NCBI RefSeq assembly: GCF_000177335.1
Contig: NZ_ADFP01000121.1
Coordinates: 16,240 to 80,239 of the forward strand
Direction: 5' to 3'
Length of the DNA stretch: 64,000 bases
Source: Pyramidobacter piscolens W5455
GTDB taxonomy: Bacteria > Synergistota > Synergistia > Synergistales > Dethiosulfovibrionaceae
How positions within the stretch are numbered: the first letter of the stretch is position 1; the number at the start of each line of letters is the position of its first letter. The notes below the pieces were generated by a model. The model searched no databases. It was not told the DNA's origin and was given only the letters and a program-made list of their open reading frames with translations. Positions 24,349 to 32,319 of the stretch are shown here, in pieces. Made by a program: the position numbers and the translations under genes.

Positions 24349-27300
24349 CCCTGATGAAGATTTTGACGCATTCTTCGACCGCCTCACTTCGGAAGCACCT
24401 TCGGCAGTTAACGAGAAAGACGTTGTGAAAAACGCGCAGCCCGGCTTCGGCGATTACCTCGTCGATGCCGGGAAAGGCCTTGTTTCCGGTCCGTTCAAAT
24501 TTGTCGAGAATACGACCGAAGGCATTGCCGCCCTCGGCGACGCCATTGTCGACAGGCCGCTCAATTACATGTTCGGCGAGGGCTCGGTTGATCTCTTCGC
24601 CGACAACGCCGATTTCGACTTTGTCCCCGACTGGCTCAAGCCGCAAACGGGAGTAGGCAACACCGCTCAAGCGATCGCTTCGTTCGTTTCCGGCTACATG
24701 ACCGTAGGAGCCGCCATGAAAGGTGCGCAAGCCGGGGCGAAAATGGTCGGGGGAGGCTTGGAGGTCGCTGATAAAATCCTCGGTACGGACCTCGCCACGC
24801 TCTTTAACTCCAGCGAAAAGGCCAAGGCTTTCGCCGAGGTCGCCGCGGCGGGCGGCGCTATCGACTTCTTTGTCGACGGCAACAAAGGCGAGCGTCTTTC
24901 CAATGTCCTCGTCGACAACGATATCCTGCGCAACGGGCTGACGGAAGCGTTAATGTCCAAGGACGACGACACCGTCTTCGAAGCCCGCGTCAAGAACATG
25001 GTTGAAGGCTTCGTCATGTCCGGAGTGGCAGAGATGTTCGCGCGAACGTGGAAATGGGTGCGGAAAAGTTCTCACGCAGCGACGACGGCTGAAAAAGCTG
25101 CTATTCGCGCGGAAGCCGCGGACGATCTGCAGAAGCTCGCCAAAAGCATTGACGAAAGCGCCTACGTCCCCAAGGCAGGGGCATATCCCAGTGATGGCAC
25201 TTTCGCCAAAGAAATCCTCGGCGAGCAAAACGCCGACAAAATCCTCAAACAGGCGCAGGGACTCAAACTCACCAAAAGCACCGCCATCAACCCGCGCACG
25301 CTGAACAGTGTTTCCGGAAAGCTCGCCGTTGATCTCGATGAAGATATTGTGGCGCACGCCAGCAAGTATAAATACCCAACTAAAGAACTACGGGAAAACG
25401 CCATGAACACAGCCATGGAAATACTGAACAGCGCTGACGAAGACGGCTATGGGACTCTCGCCAAAGAGGCCGCAGCAGCGGGGAAGAGGCTGACGGATAA
25501 CATGGTCGCCATGTGCGCCGTCGTGCAGCAGGACTACACGCCCAAAACGCTTTTGTCCTTGGAAATCTGGAAAGACGACATCGGAAACGTCGCCAAGAAA
25601 GAGCAGTACGTCAACCAGCTGGCGCGCCTCATAGACAGCTTCGCCAAGCTCCACGACGTGAAGTACTGGACAGGGTATAGCCTGCAAGCCAACAAGCGTG
25701 GCATTTTCGAAGCAAAGAGTGTTACGAATGTTGGTAAAACATTCGGCATGAAAGAGATCAAAGACGCCTTGCTGGAAAAGGTTGACGACAAAAGTTTGAT
25801 GGAACTCGGCAATTGTCTCAACGGCTGTCGGGATGTAGGACTGAGCGACGCCAAGACCAGCACGTTTATTATCCAGCAAGCCAAGAGAGCCCTCGGCGAC
25901 AAGGAACCTTTGACGCCCTTGAAGATTCTCAATAGCTGGGTAAAGTTTTATTTCTACAACTCCGTTCTGTCCGGCCCTTCGACCCTTACGGCCAACGTTG
26001 TAGGCAACGCCATAAATGTCGGCCTGATCGACGGCTCCGATATTTTCTGGTCGGGACTTTACGGAAAGAAAGGCGCTTTCGGGCGCACGGCCGCCTATTA
26101 CAAAGGTCTGGGTGAAGCGTGGGAACAGGCCAGTAAATGTTTCTGGGCGACCTTGAAAACCGGCAACCCCATTCTCGACGGCGCGACGCGCATCGACGGA
26201 GCCGGAAAGAACCTGTTCAAGGCGAATGCTGACAATATTGCGCTTAAAGTCCTAGACTCGCCGACGCGTGCCCTCGCCGCCCTTGACGAGATCACCAAGC
26301 AACTCAGCTATCGCGGGCATTTGAGCGTACAGTTCTACGACGCCGTCCGAGGCGACCCGATACGCCGTCAGTGGCTCAAAAACGGCAACAGGAAAGCTCT
26401 CGGCGCCTTCAAGGAGAAGTTCTTCAAGGAAGCGTACAAAGACAGCCTTTACAGCACGACAGGCATCATGCGCGGCGGCGAAGCCTCCCTCGCCAACATT
26501 GCCGAAATCGGACTCAATTCGTCCAAAGCGCTCGAAGCGGCACGAAGAACGTCGTTCCAAGCGCCGTTGAAGGGATGGATGGCTCCTATCGCCCAGGGTC
26601 TTAACGCCTGTCCATTCGGTTATCTTATTGCGCCTTTCATTAAAACGCCCGTGAATATTTTTAAAGACGCCATGATCGAACACAACCCAATCACGCTGTT
26701 GTTCAAGCTGTCCCGGGCGGAAACGCCTGAAATGGCACAAAAATATTTCGGGCAATTCATGACGGGCCTGATGGTTTGGGGTACAGCGGGGACTCTCGTC
26801 GCAAACGGTGCGCTTACCGGCAGCGGCCCCTCCAACCCGGCTGCTCGTAAACTTTGGCTCGAATCCGGCATGCAGCCGTACTCGATCAAGATCGGGGATG
26901 TCTACGTTTCGTATAATCAGTTCGAACCTCTGGCGACGCCGTTTGCTCTTATCGCCGACATACACGATAAGTTGAAAGAGTGCGACCCGAAGAACCCGGC
27001 CGAGCAGGCCAATCTTGTCGCGGCGGCTTTCAACACTCTGACGAGGAGCACGATGGACAAAACGTTTATGAAAGGTATCGCAAACTTTGTCAGCATGCTT
27101 GACAATGCCCGCGGGGGCGGCGCTGATGCGCATGCTAAAGCTTACGCCAACCAGCTTATGAGCTCTTTTGTCCCGTCGCTGGCCAATACCGCAGCACGTC
27201 TTATCGACAGCACGAGGAAAGAACAGAAAGACTGGTTCGCTCCGGCATTAGCGCGTATCCCCGGAGTGAGCAAGACCGTACCGACACAGTTTTCATGGCT

Positions 27301-27802
27301 CACCGGTCTCCCCGTCGAATACAGCACCAACGGAGGGCTTGGCCCCATGCTGAACACATTCCTTCGCACCAGCGTCAAGAAAGATAACGATGTCGTGTTT
27401 GCGACACTGACCCAGACGACAAGGAACAGGACTCCCAGTCATGCAGTCGTCGGTGTGACAATGAACGACGCTATGTACAGCGAATTCTGCGAGACGATGG
27501 GGAATACGCGCATCAATGGGAAAAATCTATACCAAGCTCTTGACGCTCTGATTCGCTCTTCAACGTGGGCGAGGGCGGTCCCGAATCCTTCGGAAGGAAC
27601 CCTCTCCGAACAGAAAGAACAATTGATCGACACTGTTGTAAACCGTTACAAAACACGGGCTGTGAAAGAGTACATCAAACGCTATCCCGATATTGCCGAA
27701 CATCAGGCAGCCCTATACCGTTTCGACAGAGACGTTGCGAGAGGCAAAGAAGTGGGGACGCGACCTGTCTATGAAGGACTTGCTTCCGTGGGCAGACGAT
27801 AA
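24302..27802 (+). CDS. Large internal virion protein, T7 gp16-like
   Basis: 1166 residues, somewhat shorter than T7 gp16 (1318). Starts inside the gp15-like gene (47-base overlap). The N-terminus (acidic, then GFGDYLVDAGKGLVSGPFKFVE) shows no lytic transglycosylase motif, which T7 gp16 carries there. Central region has amphipathic and hydrophobic helices (AIASFVSGYMTVGAAMKGA, FMTGLMVWGTAGTLVANGAL) suited to an inner-membrane ejection channel. The lack of a murein-cleaving domain suggests that function resides elsewhere in the virion. Confidence 0.85.
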   Translation: MSIETAQNQNQILQSNPDEDFDAFFDRLTSEAPSAVNEKDVVKNAQPGFGDYLVDAGKGLVSGPFKFVENTTEGIAALGDAIVDRPLNYMFGEGSVDLFADNADFDFVPDWLKPQTGVGNTAQAIASFVSGYMTVGAAMKGAQAGAKMVGGGLEVADKILGTDLATLFNSSEKAKAFAEVAAAGGAIDFFVDGNKGERLSNVLVDNDILRNGLTEALMSKDDDTVFEARVKNMVEGFVMSGVAEMFARTWKWVRKSSHAATTAEKAAIRAEAADDLQKLAKSIDESAYVPKAGAYPSDGTFAKEILGEQNADKILKQAQGLKLTKSTAINPRTLNSVSGKLAVDLDEDIVAHASKYKYPTKELRENAMNTAMEILNSADEDGYGTLAKEAAAAGKRLTDNMVAMCAVVQQDYTPKTLLSLEIWKDDIGNVAKKEQYVNQLARLIDSFAKLHDVKYWTGYSLQANKRGIFEAKSVTNVGKTFGMKEIKDALLEKVDDKSLMELGNCLNGCRDVGLSDAKTSTFIIQQAKRALGDKEPLTPLKILNSWVKFYFYNSVLSGPSTLTANVVGNAINVGLIDGSDIFWSGLYGKKGAFGRTAAYYKGLGEAWEQASKCFWATLKTGNPILDGATRIDGAGKNLFKANADNIALKVLDSPTRALAALDEITKQLSYRGHLSVQFYDAVRGDPIRRQWLKNGNRKALGAFKEKFFKEAYKDSLYSTTGIMRGGEASLANIAEIGLNSSKALEAARRTSFQAPLKGWMAPIAQGLNACPFGYLIAPFIKTPVNIFKDAMIEHNPITLLFKLSRAETPEMAQKYFGQFMTGLMVWGTAGTLVANGALTGSGPSNPAARKLWLESGMQPYSIKIGDVYVSYNQFEPLATPFALIADIHDKLKECDPKNPAEQANLVAAAFNTLTRSTMDKTFMKGIANFVSMLDNARGGGADAHAKAYANQLMSSFVPSLANTAARLIDSTRKEQKDWFAPALARIPGVSKTVPTQFSWLTGLPVEYSTNGGLGPMLNTFLRTSVKKDNDVVFATLTQTTRNRTPSHAVVGVTMNDAMYSEFCETMGNTRINGKNLYQALDALIRSSTWARAVPNPSEGTLSEQKEQLIDTVVNRYKTRAVKEYIKRYPDIAEHQAALYRFDRDVARGKEVGTRPVYEGLASVGRR

Positions 27803-27835
27803 AGGCACAAATGCCCTAGAAGGCCCCTAGGATCG

Positions 27836-27912
27836 ACGACAAGGCCCATAACTTGTTCCAGGCATACAAGATTATCTGACGACATAAGTTATGGGCCTTA
27901 TCGTTTGTTTTT
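27836..27912 (+). terminator. Structured prophage element, copy 2; probable late-operon terminator
   Basis: Perfect 14-bp outer stem: 27841-27854 (AAGGCCCATAACTT) pairs with 27886-27899, extending further outward, followed by TCGTTTGTTTTTG. Inside lies the element core AGGCATAC. Immediately downstream of the last virion gene, so this copy can end the late transcript. A second small hairpin, TAGGGGC-CTAC-GCCCCTA at 27928-27945, follows. Confidence 0.75.
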
Positions 27913-27949
27913 GAGCAATGCTTCTATTAGGGGCCTACGCCCCTACGGC

Positions 27950-28260
27950 ATAAAGGAATAATAGAAAATAAATAGAGATACGTATGAGGATAAATAAAGA
28001 CATAGCTATAATAATACCACCATGTAGGTAACCTAAATATTAATGCTATTAGACCTACATATAATTATTACATAGGCACTGATTATAAATACCTACTACG
28101 TAGTTACCTATAATACTTCCTATTACATAATTATATTCATACCTAATACAAGAGTCTTAATAATACCTATACATAAATAATAAATATCTAGGTATATTTA
28201 ATACATACCTAGATACACAATCCTAATACTATATTTATCTCGCCCTTGCTTGCCGCAGAT
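27950..28260. repeat. AT-rich non-coding region with recurring ACCTA/TAGGT words
   Basis: About 300 bases with almost no G or C outside repeated ACCTA (near 28031, 28053, 28091, 28106, 28141, 28166, 28207) and TAGGT (near 28025, 28189) words, spaced irregularly at roughly 15-40 bases. No open frame. Properties of a DNA-unwinding element, replication origin or protein-binding array. It borders the iteron array at 28298. Confidence 0.6.
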
Positions 28261-28297
28261 TGTACACTACATTTAGCGTTTTGTCAAGAGGTATTTA

Positions 28298-28496
28298 GTG
28301 TCTTATATTGCAATCAAGGTTCTCTGTGTCGTTACCCCTCGGTCTTTGCGTCGTAATCTGCTCTCTGTGTCGTTACCCTTACCTTTGCGTCGTAATCTGC
28401 TCTCTGTGTCGTTACCCTTACCTTTGTGTCGTCGTTCTTGTTTCTGTGTCATTGCTTTGGATGCTGTGTCGTCGTGTTGCTTTAACCACGCGTCGA
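28298..28496. repeat. Phased 20-bp iteron array (GYGTCGT)
   Basis: The word G(T/C)GTC(G)T starts at 28298, 28326, 28348, 28367, 28387, 28406, 28426, 28446, 28466 and 28490: spacings 28, 22, 19, 20, 19, 20, 20, 20, 24, close to two helical turns. Units alternate GTGTCGTTACCC and GCGTCGTAATCTG, making 39-41-bp higher-order repeats. Any protein bound to each copy would sit on one face of the DNA. Fits an origin, centromere-like or repressor-binding array. Confidence 0.75.
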
Positions 28497-28530
28497 TGTG
28501 GGACACGGCGAAAAACGCGTCATGATGTCC

Positions 28531-28580
28531 CTAACTTGTGTCGAGGTATACTCAGTTACCTTTAAAACAAGTTTGCCCCC
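28531..28580. repeat. Structured prophage element, copy 3
   Basis: AACTTG/CAAGTT outer pairing and a perfect inner AGGTA (28544-28548) / TACCT (28557-28561) stem; shares TTTAAAACAAGTT with copy 1. Relative to copy 1 the inner stem changed on both sides (AGGCA/TGCCT to AGGTA/TACCT), a compensatory change. Lies just past the iteron array. Confidence 0.7.
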
Positions 28581-28626
28581 TTGGCGTTCGAACTTGGGGC
28601 ATATTTGGATGGTTGCACGTTACAGC

Positions 28627-28995
28627 CTACCGGTATAGACGGTATTGTGCAGGGATATTATTGGCTGAAATAAATCTGTCAGTTGCGCAGTCCTCAGTTG
28701 ATTGGAGCGCCCACATAAAACGTGTGCCAATTAAAAAATAGAAGAGGATTTGGCGCCCCAGCGCAAGAGGTCCCTCGCTGGTTAATGAATAAGGAATGTA
28801 ACCAGCCAGCATAAGAGCGAGTGGGATAACAATACCGGGTAAGAGCCATCCAGCAATGCCGCAGGTAAGGAGTCCTTCAAAGAACATTTTGGCGTTCACA
28901 ACCCTAATATTCATGTAACCATAAAGAAGCCCGCAAATGACGAGAATGGCGACTGCAATCTGTTTATCTGAAAAATCTGGGGTTTCGTTGAACAT
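28627..28995 (-). CDS. Small integral membrane protein in lysogeny region
   Basis: 122 residues, minus strand, ATG at 28993-28995 with GGAGG five bases upstream. Three to four membrane helices: IAVAILVICGLLYGYM, GIAGWLLPGIVIPLALMLAGYI and ILFYFLIGTRFMWAL. Expressed against the late genes and next to the regulator gene, the position typical of lysogenic-conversion or superinfection-exclusion genes. No family recognised; the exclusion role is only a guess from context. Confidence 0.72.
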   Translation of the reverse strand: MFNETPDFSDKQIAVAILVICGLLYGYMNIRVVNAKMFFEGLLTCGIAGWLLPGIVIPLALMLAGYIPYSLTSEGPLALGRQILFYFLIGTRFMWALQSTEDCATDRFISANNIPAQYRLYR

Positions 28996-29420
28996 TGCGT
29001 CCTCCGTTTAAAAATAAAAGCGAAAGGTGCCCGATGAAATTTTGGAGAAAAAATCTGAGGCGTTTGAACGTTATATTGAACTTGCGTTTTCCCCCATATG
29101 GCCTCCCGCCCCTGTTATCATTAAAAAGTAGGGGATTACACATCCCATGGGTTTTATCCGCAAAGTTTGTGATTGCAAGGGTTTTTATGCAGGCTGTTGT
29201 AGTGGGCTGTCGTAAACCTGTTGATCGTGCCACGATTGCGCATAGAGTAGTAGCACAAAAGGCGTCATTTGTCGATTATCATGCTACTAGTAGAAGTGTA
29301 GCACGGTTTAAACAAAATCCATAAAAACGTAACACGAATGTGTTATTTTATATACATATATATTTTTTGTCACCTTGCGTCACATCACAGCACGCCAAAA
29401 GCCGCCGTGATAGTCCTCAC
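28996..29420. other. Non-coding stretch between two minus-strand genes
   Basis: About 425 bases. Frames on both strands are open for stretches but have no ribosome site and unconvincing composition. A short hairpin TAACAC/GTGTTA (29330-29345) is followed by TTTTATATA. Nothing else supported. Confidence 0.4.
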
Positions 29421-29744
29421 CTAGCTCTGCGCGTTCTCTTCACCGCTTTGAATACGTCTATATAAGGAAGAGCCTTTTGATGATAAGGAATAAATTTGTC
29501 GAACTAATGCACTTCTATTCTTATCGTCTTTGTCATCGACTGAATTAACAAGTCCTTTTATTTTCATCTGTGATAGCACGTTTCGCATATATGAACCATG
29601 CGCACCAATTTTCTTATATGCTTCATTGCTTGTCAAAGAGCCTTTTTCAGCCATTAATAGAAAGGCCATGAGTTCCGTTAAACCTGAAAACGCCTTTGAC
29701 TTTAATAAATAATCTATTTGTTTTACTGTTTTATAATCAATCAC
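29421..29744 (-). CDS. MarR-like winged-helix regulator
   Basis: 107 residues, minus strand, from GTG at 29742-29744 with AAAGGTGA just upstream. The sequence has the winged-helix layout of MarR/phage regulators: TELMAFLLMAEKGSLTSNEA, then YMRNVLSQMKIKGLVNSVDD as recognition helix and wing. Divergent from the plus-strand accessory genes and next to a strong promoter with repeated ATCATAC words, so it is the best candidate for the lysogeny regulator in the window. Confidence 0.7.
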   Translation of the reverse strand: MIDYKTVKQIDYLLKSKAFSGLTELMAFLLMAEKGSLTSNEAYKKIGAHGSYMRNVLSQMKIKGLVNSVDDKDDKNRSALVRQIYSLSSKGSSLYRRIQSGEENAQS

Positions 29745-29776
29745 ACTATCACCTTTCTTTCGGAAGCAGTAATGTC

Positions 29777-29840
29777 AATCATACGGCAATATCTATTGAT
29801 GCGCTTGACATATCGAGCAGCAAGGTGTATCATACAGCCA
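29777..29840 (+). promoter_or_regulatory. Divergent control region with plus-strand sigma-70 promoter
   Basis: TTGACA (29805-29810), 17-base spacer, TATCAT (29828-29833). The word ATCATAC(G/A)GC occurs twice in the same orientation: at about 29777, where its complement TATGAT could be a minus-strand -10 for the regulator gene, and at 29829 overlapping the plus-strand -10. Repressor binding to these words would control both directions. Confidence 0.7.
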
Positions 29841-30398
29841 TCGTCACAGGGGACGCAACCGACAAAGCACATCCCTTGAGACAATCAGAGCCACCGCCTA
29901 CGCCTCACTGCTCTAGCTGGCAGTCGTGAGTACAGGCACAGTCTACACAGCACACATATGAGGCCTCATAGATAGGCGCTCACCCGCTAGTGTATCGACG
30001 GCCATAGCTCACAGCCTAGGCGCTCTCTGACACAGCAGCACGCGCTCATACATCATATAGACGCTACACTGACCATAGTCTGGCGTACTCTATCCGCCGT
30101 CCCTACTGCTACAGCATCAGGTGTATAGGCTATAAAAATATCGTGCTATATGGGCGGCAACCCTAGCACGATACTCCGTAACTTGACAATCGAATAGTCG
30201 GCGAAAGGTATTGCGCCTATCCCTGCGCGCATATCGTCTATAAGTGGCGTAGCCAGCTACTCCAAACTGTAAGACGTTGGCGAGCATATAGTAACAATAC
30301 GATAGCGACAACTGATTATCAGGTCATGAGCATTTTAACATGACTAGATAATCTCTGCAAGAGTACTAAAAATACATAAAAGAAAGGCGTGTCTACAA
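29841..30398. other. Long non-coding leader / intergenic region
   Basis: About 550 bases between the promoter and the first plus-strand gene. Between 29900 and 30130 the sequence almost lacks A or T runs and is full of CTA/TAG and CAC/GCG words, unlike its neighbours. Stops in all frames make it non-coding. It contains a hairpin acting on the minus strand (30139-30173). It may encode a regulatory RNA. Confidence 0.45.
30134..30173 (-). terminator. Minus-strand intrinsic terminator
   Basis: Perfect 10-bp stem: 30139-30148 (TATCGTGCTA) with 30164-30173, and an inner GGG/CCC pair. Read on the minus strand it is followed by TTTTTATA, so it would stop leftward transcription. No minus-strand gene with a convincing ribosome site lies to its right, which hints at an antisense or small RNA. 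Confidence 0.65.
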
Positions 30399-30719
30399 AT
30401 GTCTAGCAACGAATTAATAGATATGTTGAAACGTGTGTCCAATGAGCTAAATACTCTCGTCGTTGATTTTGAGGGATACGGCGACGAATTTTATACGTAT
30501 TTTGGCGATGTATTAGACGTTGATTATCGCGTAAGCCGCAATAAAACTTATAAGGGCGTGTGCCTGCTGCTTGCATGCGGCGGCCCAACGATTTGGCTTG
30601 ATACGTACGAGCGCAAACTCAAAGGGCACTGGGGCGGCGATGAAGAGGTGCTGCACGTAAACTCTGATGTATGCGAAATGATTAACCAATATTTTGAGGA
30701 AATTTATAACAGTTTTTAA
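30399..30719 (+). CDS. Conserved hypothetical protein of mobile elements
   Basis: 106 residues from ATG 30399, weak AAAGG upstream. Acidic N-terminus (FEGYGDEFYTYFGDVLDVDY) and a motif-like centre VCLLLACGGPTIWLDT, followed by HWGGDEEVLHVNSDV. Small proteins with an ACGGPxIxxDT / WGGDE pattern recur in conjugative elements and phages of Bacillota, function unknown to me. First of a run of AT-richer accessory genes. Confidence 0.7.
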   Translation: MSSNELIDMLKRVSNELNTLVVDFEGYGDEFYTYFGDVLDVDYRVSRNKTYKGVCLLLACGGPTIWLDTYERKLKGHWGGDEEVLHVNSDVCEMINQYFEEIYNSF

Positions 30720-30790
30720 CTGTAAATTGTGAGGTGGCTAGACTGTTGCGTCTAGCCACATATTTTATCTCCCAAGAAAGGAAAACCAAT

Positions 30791-31153
30791 ATGGCATACG
30801 TTGAAAACAATCAGTGCATCGAGCGGCTTTACCTTAGAGACGGGACTACAGTGGCGACAATGCGGGACATGGTGTCCGCAGTCGAAACGACGCTAGGAGC
30901 AGACGCTGCGGACTATGTCACGCAGATGTTTAACACGCTAAATGAACTAAAACCTGGACAGAAACGCCAAGATTTGTACGCGCAGCGCAGCGACGATTAC
31001 GAGGCTATCTCCGATGGCTATTACAATCAGCTGCAAGAAATCAAACGATACGTAGATGAAAAGCTGCGCGAACTCAAAGACGCAAAGCGACTCAACCGCG
31101 AAAAAATCTACAATCAGTTCAAAGAAATTTTGAACCTTACATCTAATTATTAA
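30791..31153 (+). CDS. Coiled-coil accessory protein
   Basis: 120 residues from ATG 30791 (AAAGGAAA upstream); an extension to 30734 lacks a ribosome site. N-terminal 45 residues start MAYVENNQCIERLYLRDG; the rest is a long charged helix (YNQLQEIKRYVDEKLRELKD). Function unknown. Confidence 0.62.
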   Translation: MAYVENNQCIERLYLRDGTTVATMRDMVSAVETTLGADAADYVTQMFNTLNELKPGQKRQDLYAQRSDDYEAISDGYYNQLQEIKRYVDEKLRELKDAKRLNREKIYNQFKEILNLTSNY

Positions 31154-31166
31154 CGAGGACGCGAAA

Positions 31167-31424
31167 ATGATTGAAAACCGTGAACTGAGCATTGCCTGCA
31201 ACGAGATCGGCGCGGACTTGGACACCGTGGAAAGTCTACTCCGTACTACGTTGCGTAAGCAGAATATTACACGCGAACGGATTGAAGAGCTTTTATCAGA
31301 AGCGCTTGAGTATCTCATTTTAGCGCGAGAAAGCCTTGACTATCTTGCAAGTGAACACTGCTACAACAATGCGTCGCTTTTTGGATACGACGATGGCGAA
31401 TGTGTAATTACATATCATGAGTGA
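31167..31424 (+). CDS. Small helical accessory protein
   Basis: 85 residues from ATG 31167, GAGGA upstream. Two predicted helices (NEIGADLDTVESLLRTTLRK, RIEELLSEALEYLILARESL) and an acidic tail. General resemblance in layout to the small helical proteins near 4-5 kb, but no clear alignment. Confidence 0.6.
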   Translation: MIENRELSIACNEIGADLDTVESLLRTTLRKQNITRERIEELLSEALEYLILARESLDYLASEHCYNNASLFGYDDGECVITYHE

Positions 31425-31436
31425 AGAGGTGTGCCT

Positions 31437-31517
31437 ATGCGCGAAAAGATATTCAAAGTCAAGAAATTTTATCTGTTCGGATTTGAGGTTACACTCATTA
31501 TTAAAAACACGATGTAA
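31437..31517 (+). CDS. 26-residue basic/hydrophobic peptide
   Basis: ATG 31437 with GAGGTG upstream, to TAA 31515-31517. Sequence begins MREKIFKVKKFYLFGFEV and ends TLIIKNTM. Very short phage peptides of the form KKFxLFGFExxLxI occur in many phages and elements, supporting a real gene despite its size. Function unknown. Confidence 0.5.
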   Translation: MREKIFKVKKFYLFGFEVTLIIKNTM

Positions 31518-31596
31518 TATCCCTGTTGCGTTTTTAAAAATGAAGCGTTAATATAACATGTAGACGTAACCGACAAAACAAGAGAGGTGACAGCGT

Positions 31597-31758
31597 ATGC
31601 TTACCAAAAGGAAAGAGCTAAACGCACTACAGTTTCGCGCAGCACAGCGAAAGCGGTATTACCATAATGCCGTGCCTGTTGGAGCGTGCGCTGAAAACGA
31701 AAACGCGCGCGAACTTGCCCCGCTTATGTACAAGCAGATTGGAGAAAGCGGAGAATGA
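31597..31758 (+). CDS. 53-residue protein coupled to PemK/MazF-like toxin; possible antitoxin
   Basis: ATG 31597 after GAGAGGTGA; stop overlaps the next start (ATGA at 31755). Basic N-terminal half (MLTKRKELNALQFRAAQRKR) and an acidic C-terminal half. Position immediately upstream and translationally coupled is that of an antitoxin, but the sequence shows no known antitoxin fold. Confidence 0.5.
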   Translation: MLTKRKELNALQFRAAQRKRYYHNAVPVGACAENENARELAPLMYKQIGESGE

Positions 31759-32174
31759 ACCTTCGTCGTGGAGAAATTTATTACATCACATTCCCGTATA
31801 CCCTTGATCCCAAATATCCGAACGGTAAACCTAAATTCGTCCTCGTGCTCCAAGAGGGCGAATATTTCAAGAAATATAACACCGTAGAAATAATGCTCAT
31901 TACATCCGATAAGCAATACAAGCACAATGAACGGTATGTAACGAACGTTGTTATAGAACCGGGAACGACAAAGCTAAAAGAAAAGTCATGGGTATTATGC
32001 GCACAGCCGTATCCGATTGAAAAGAAGCTGTTTGAAGAACCATCCGTATGGTGTGCGGGCATGCTGTCGCCTGAAAAAATGGATGAGATTGACGAAGCGA
32101 CTTACATAGGGCTGTGTATGGGACTGCAACACGAACTGGCAATTGAACCAGCGGAAACACAAGAAAAAGAATAA
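31755..32174 (+). CDS. PemK/MazF-like toxin family protein
   Basis: 139 residues. N-terminal RRGEIYYITFPYT followed by KPKFVLVLQEGEYFKKYNTVEIMLITSDK has the strand order of the PemK/MazF ribonuclease barrel (R-G-x-I/V-Y at the start, P-x-V/FVLVxQ). The usual GSE/T catalytic triplets are not obvious, so it may be a diverged or inactive member. A strong terminator follows. It could stabilise the prophage or act in phage defence. Confidence 0.65.
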   Translation: MNLRRGEIYYITFPYTLDPKYPNGKPKFVLVLQEGEYFKKYNTVEIMLITSDKQYKHNERYVTNVVIEPGTTKLKEKSWVLCAQPYPIEKKLFEEPSVWCAGMLSPEKMDEIDEATYIGLCMGLQHELAIEPAETQEKE

Positions 32175-32190
32175 ACATACTAACAACAAG

Positions 32191-32227
32191 GAGCCACCTA
32201 CAAATGAAAGTAGGTGGTTCTTTTTAT
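32191..32227 (+). terminator. Intrinsic terminator after toxin-like gene
   Basis: GAGCCACCTAC (32191-32201) pairs with GTAGGTGGTTC (32210-32220; one wobble), loop of eight, followed by TTTTTATTT. Confidence 0.92.
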
Positions 32228-32319
32228 TTCAGCGCCCTATTATGAATAGACACAACAAAGAATGGCATAACGAAAAAGGGCACTAACTTTTCTATTTAAA
32301 GATTGGAGTAAAAACAAAA

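Noticed and set aside
28326..28496. CRISPR array
   Set aside because: Repeat units are about 20 and 39 bp without unique spacers of constant length, and no cas genes are present.
28303..28506. Minus-strand 67-residue frame with a 13-residue repeat (KGKGNDTESRLRR)
   Set aside because: The repeat follows from the 39-bp DNA repeat. No ribosome site and 20-bp phasing not divisible by three favour a DNA-level array; kept as an alternative in the iteron finding.
28575..28605. tRNA-like GTTCGAAC motif near element copy 3
   Set aside because: No acceptor, D or anticodon arms can be drawn around it.
28964..29324. Overlapping open frames on both strands (89 and 109 codons)
   Set aside because: No ribosome sites, no recognisable domain; the minus-strand frame overlaps the start and ribosome site of the membrane protein gene.
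30117..30311. Minus-strand 64-codon frame
   Set aside because: TTG start without ribosome site, runs through the terminator hairpin, unconvincing composition.
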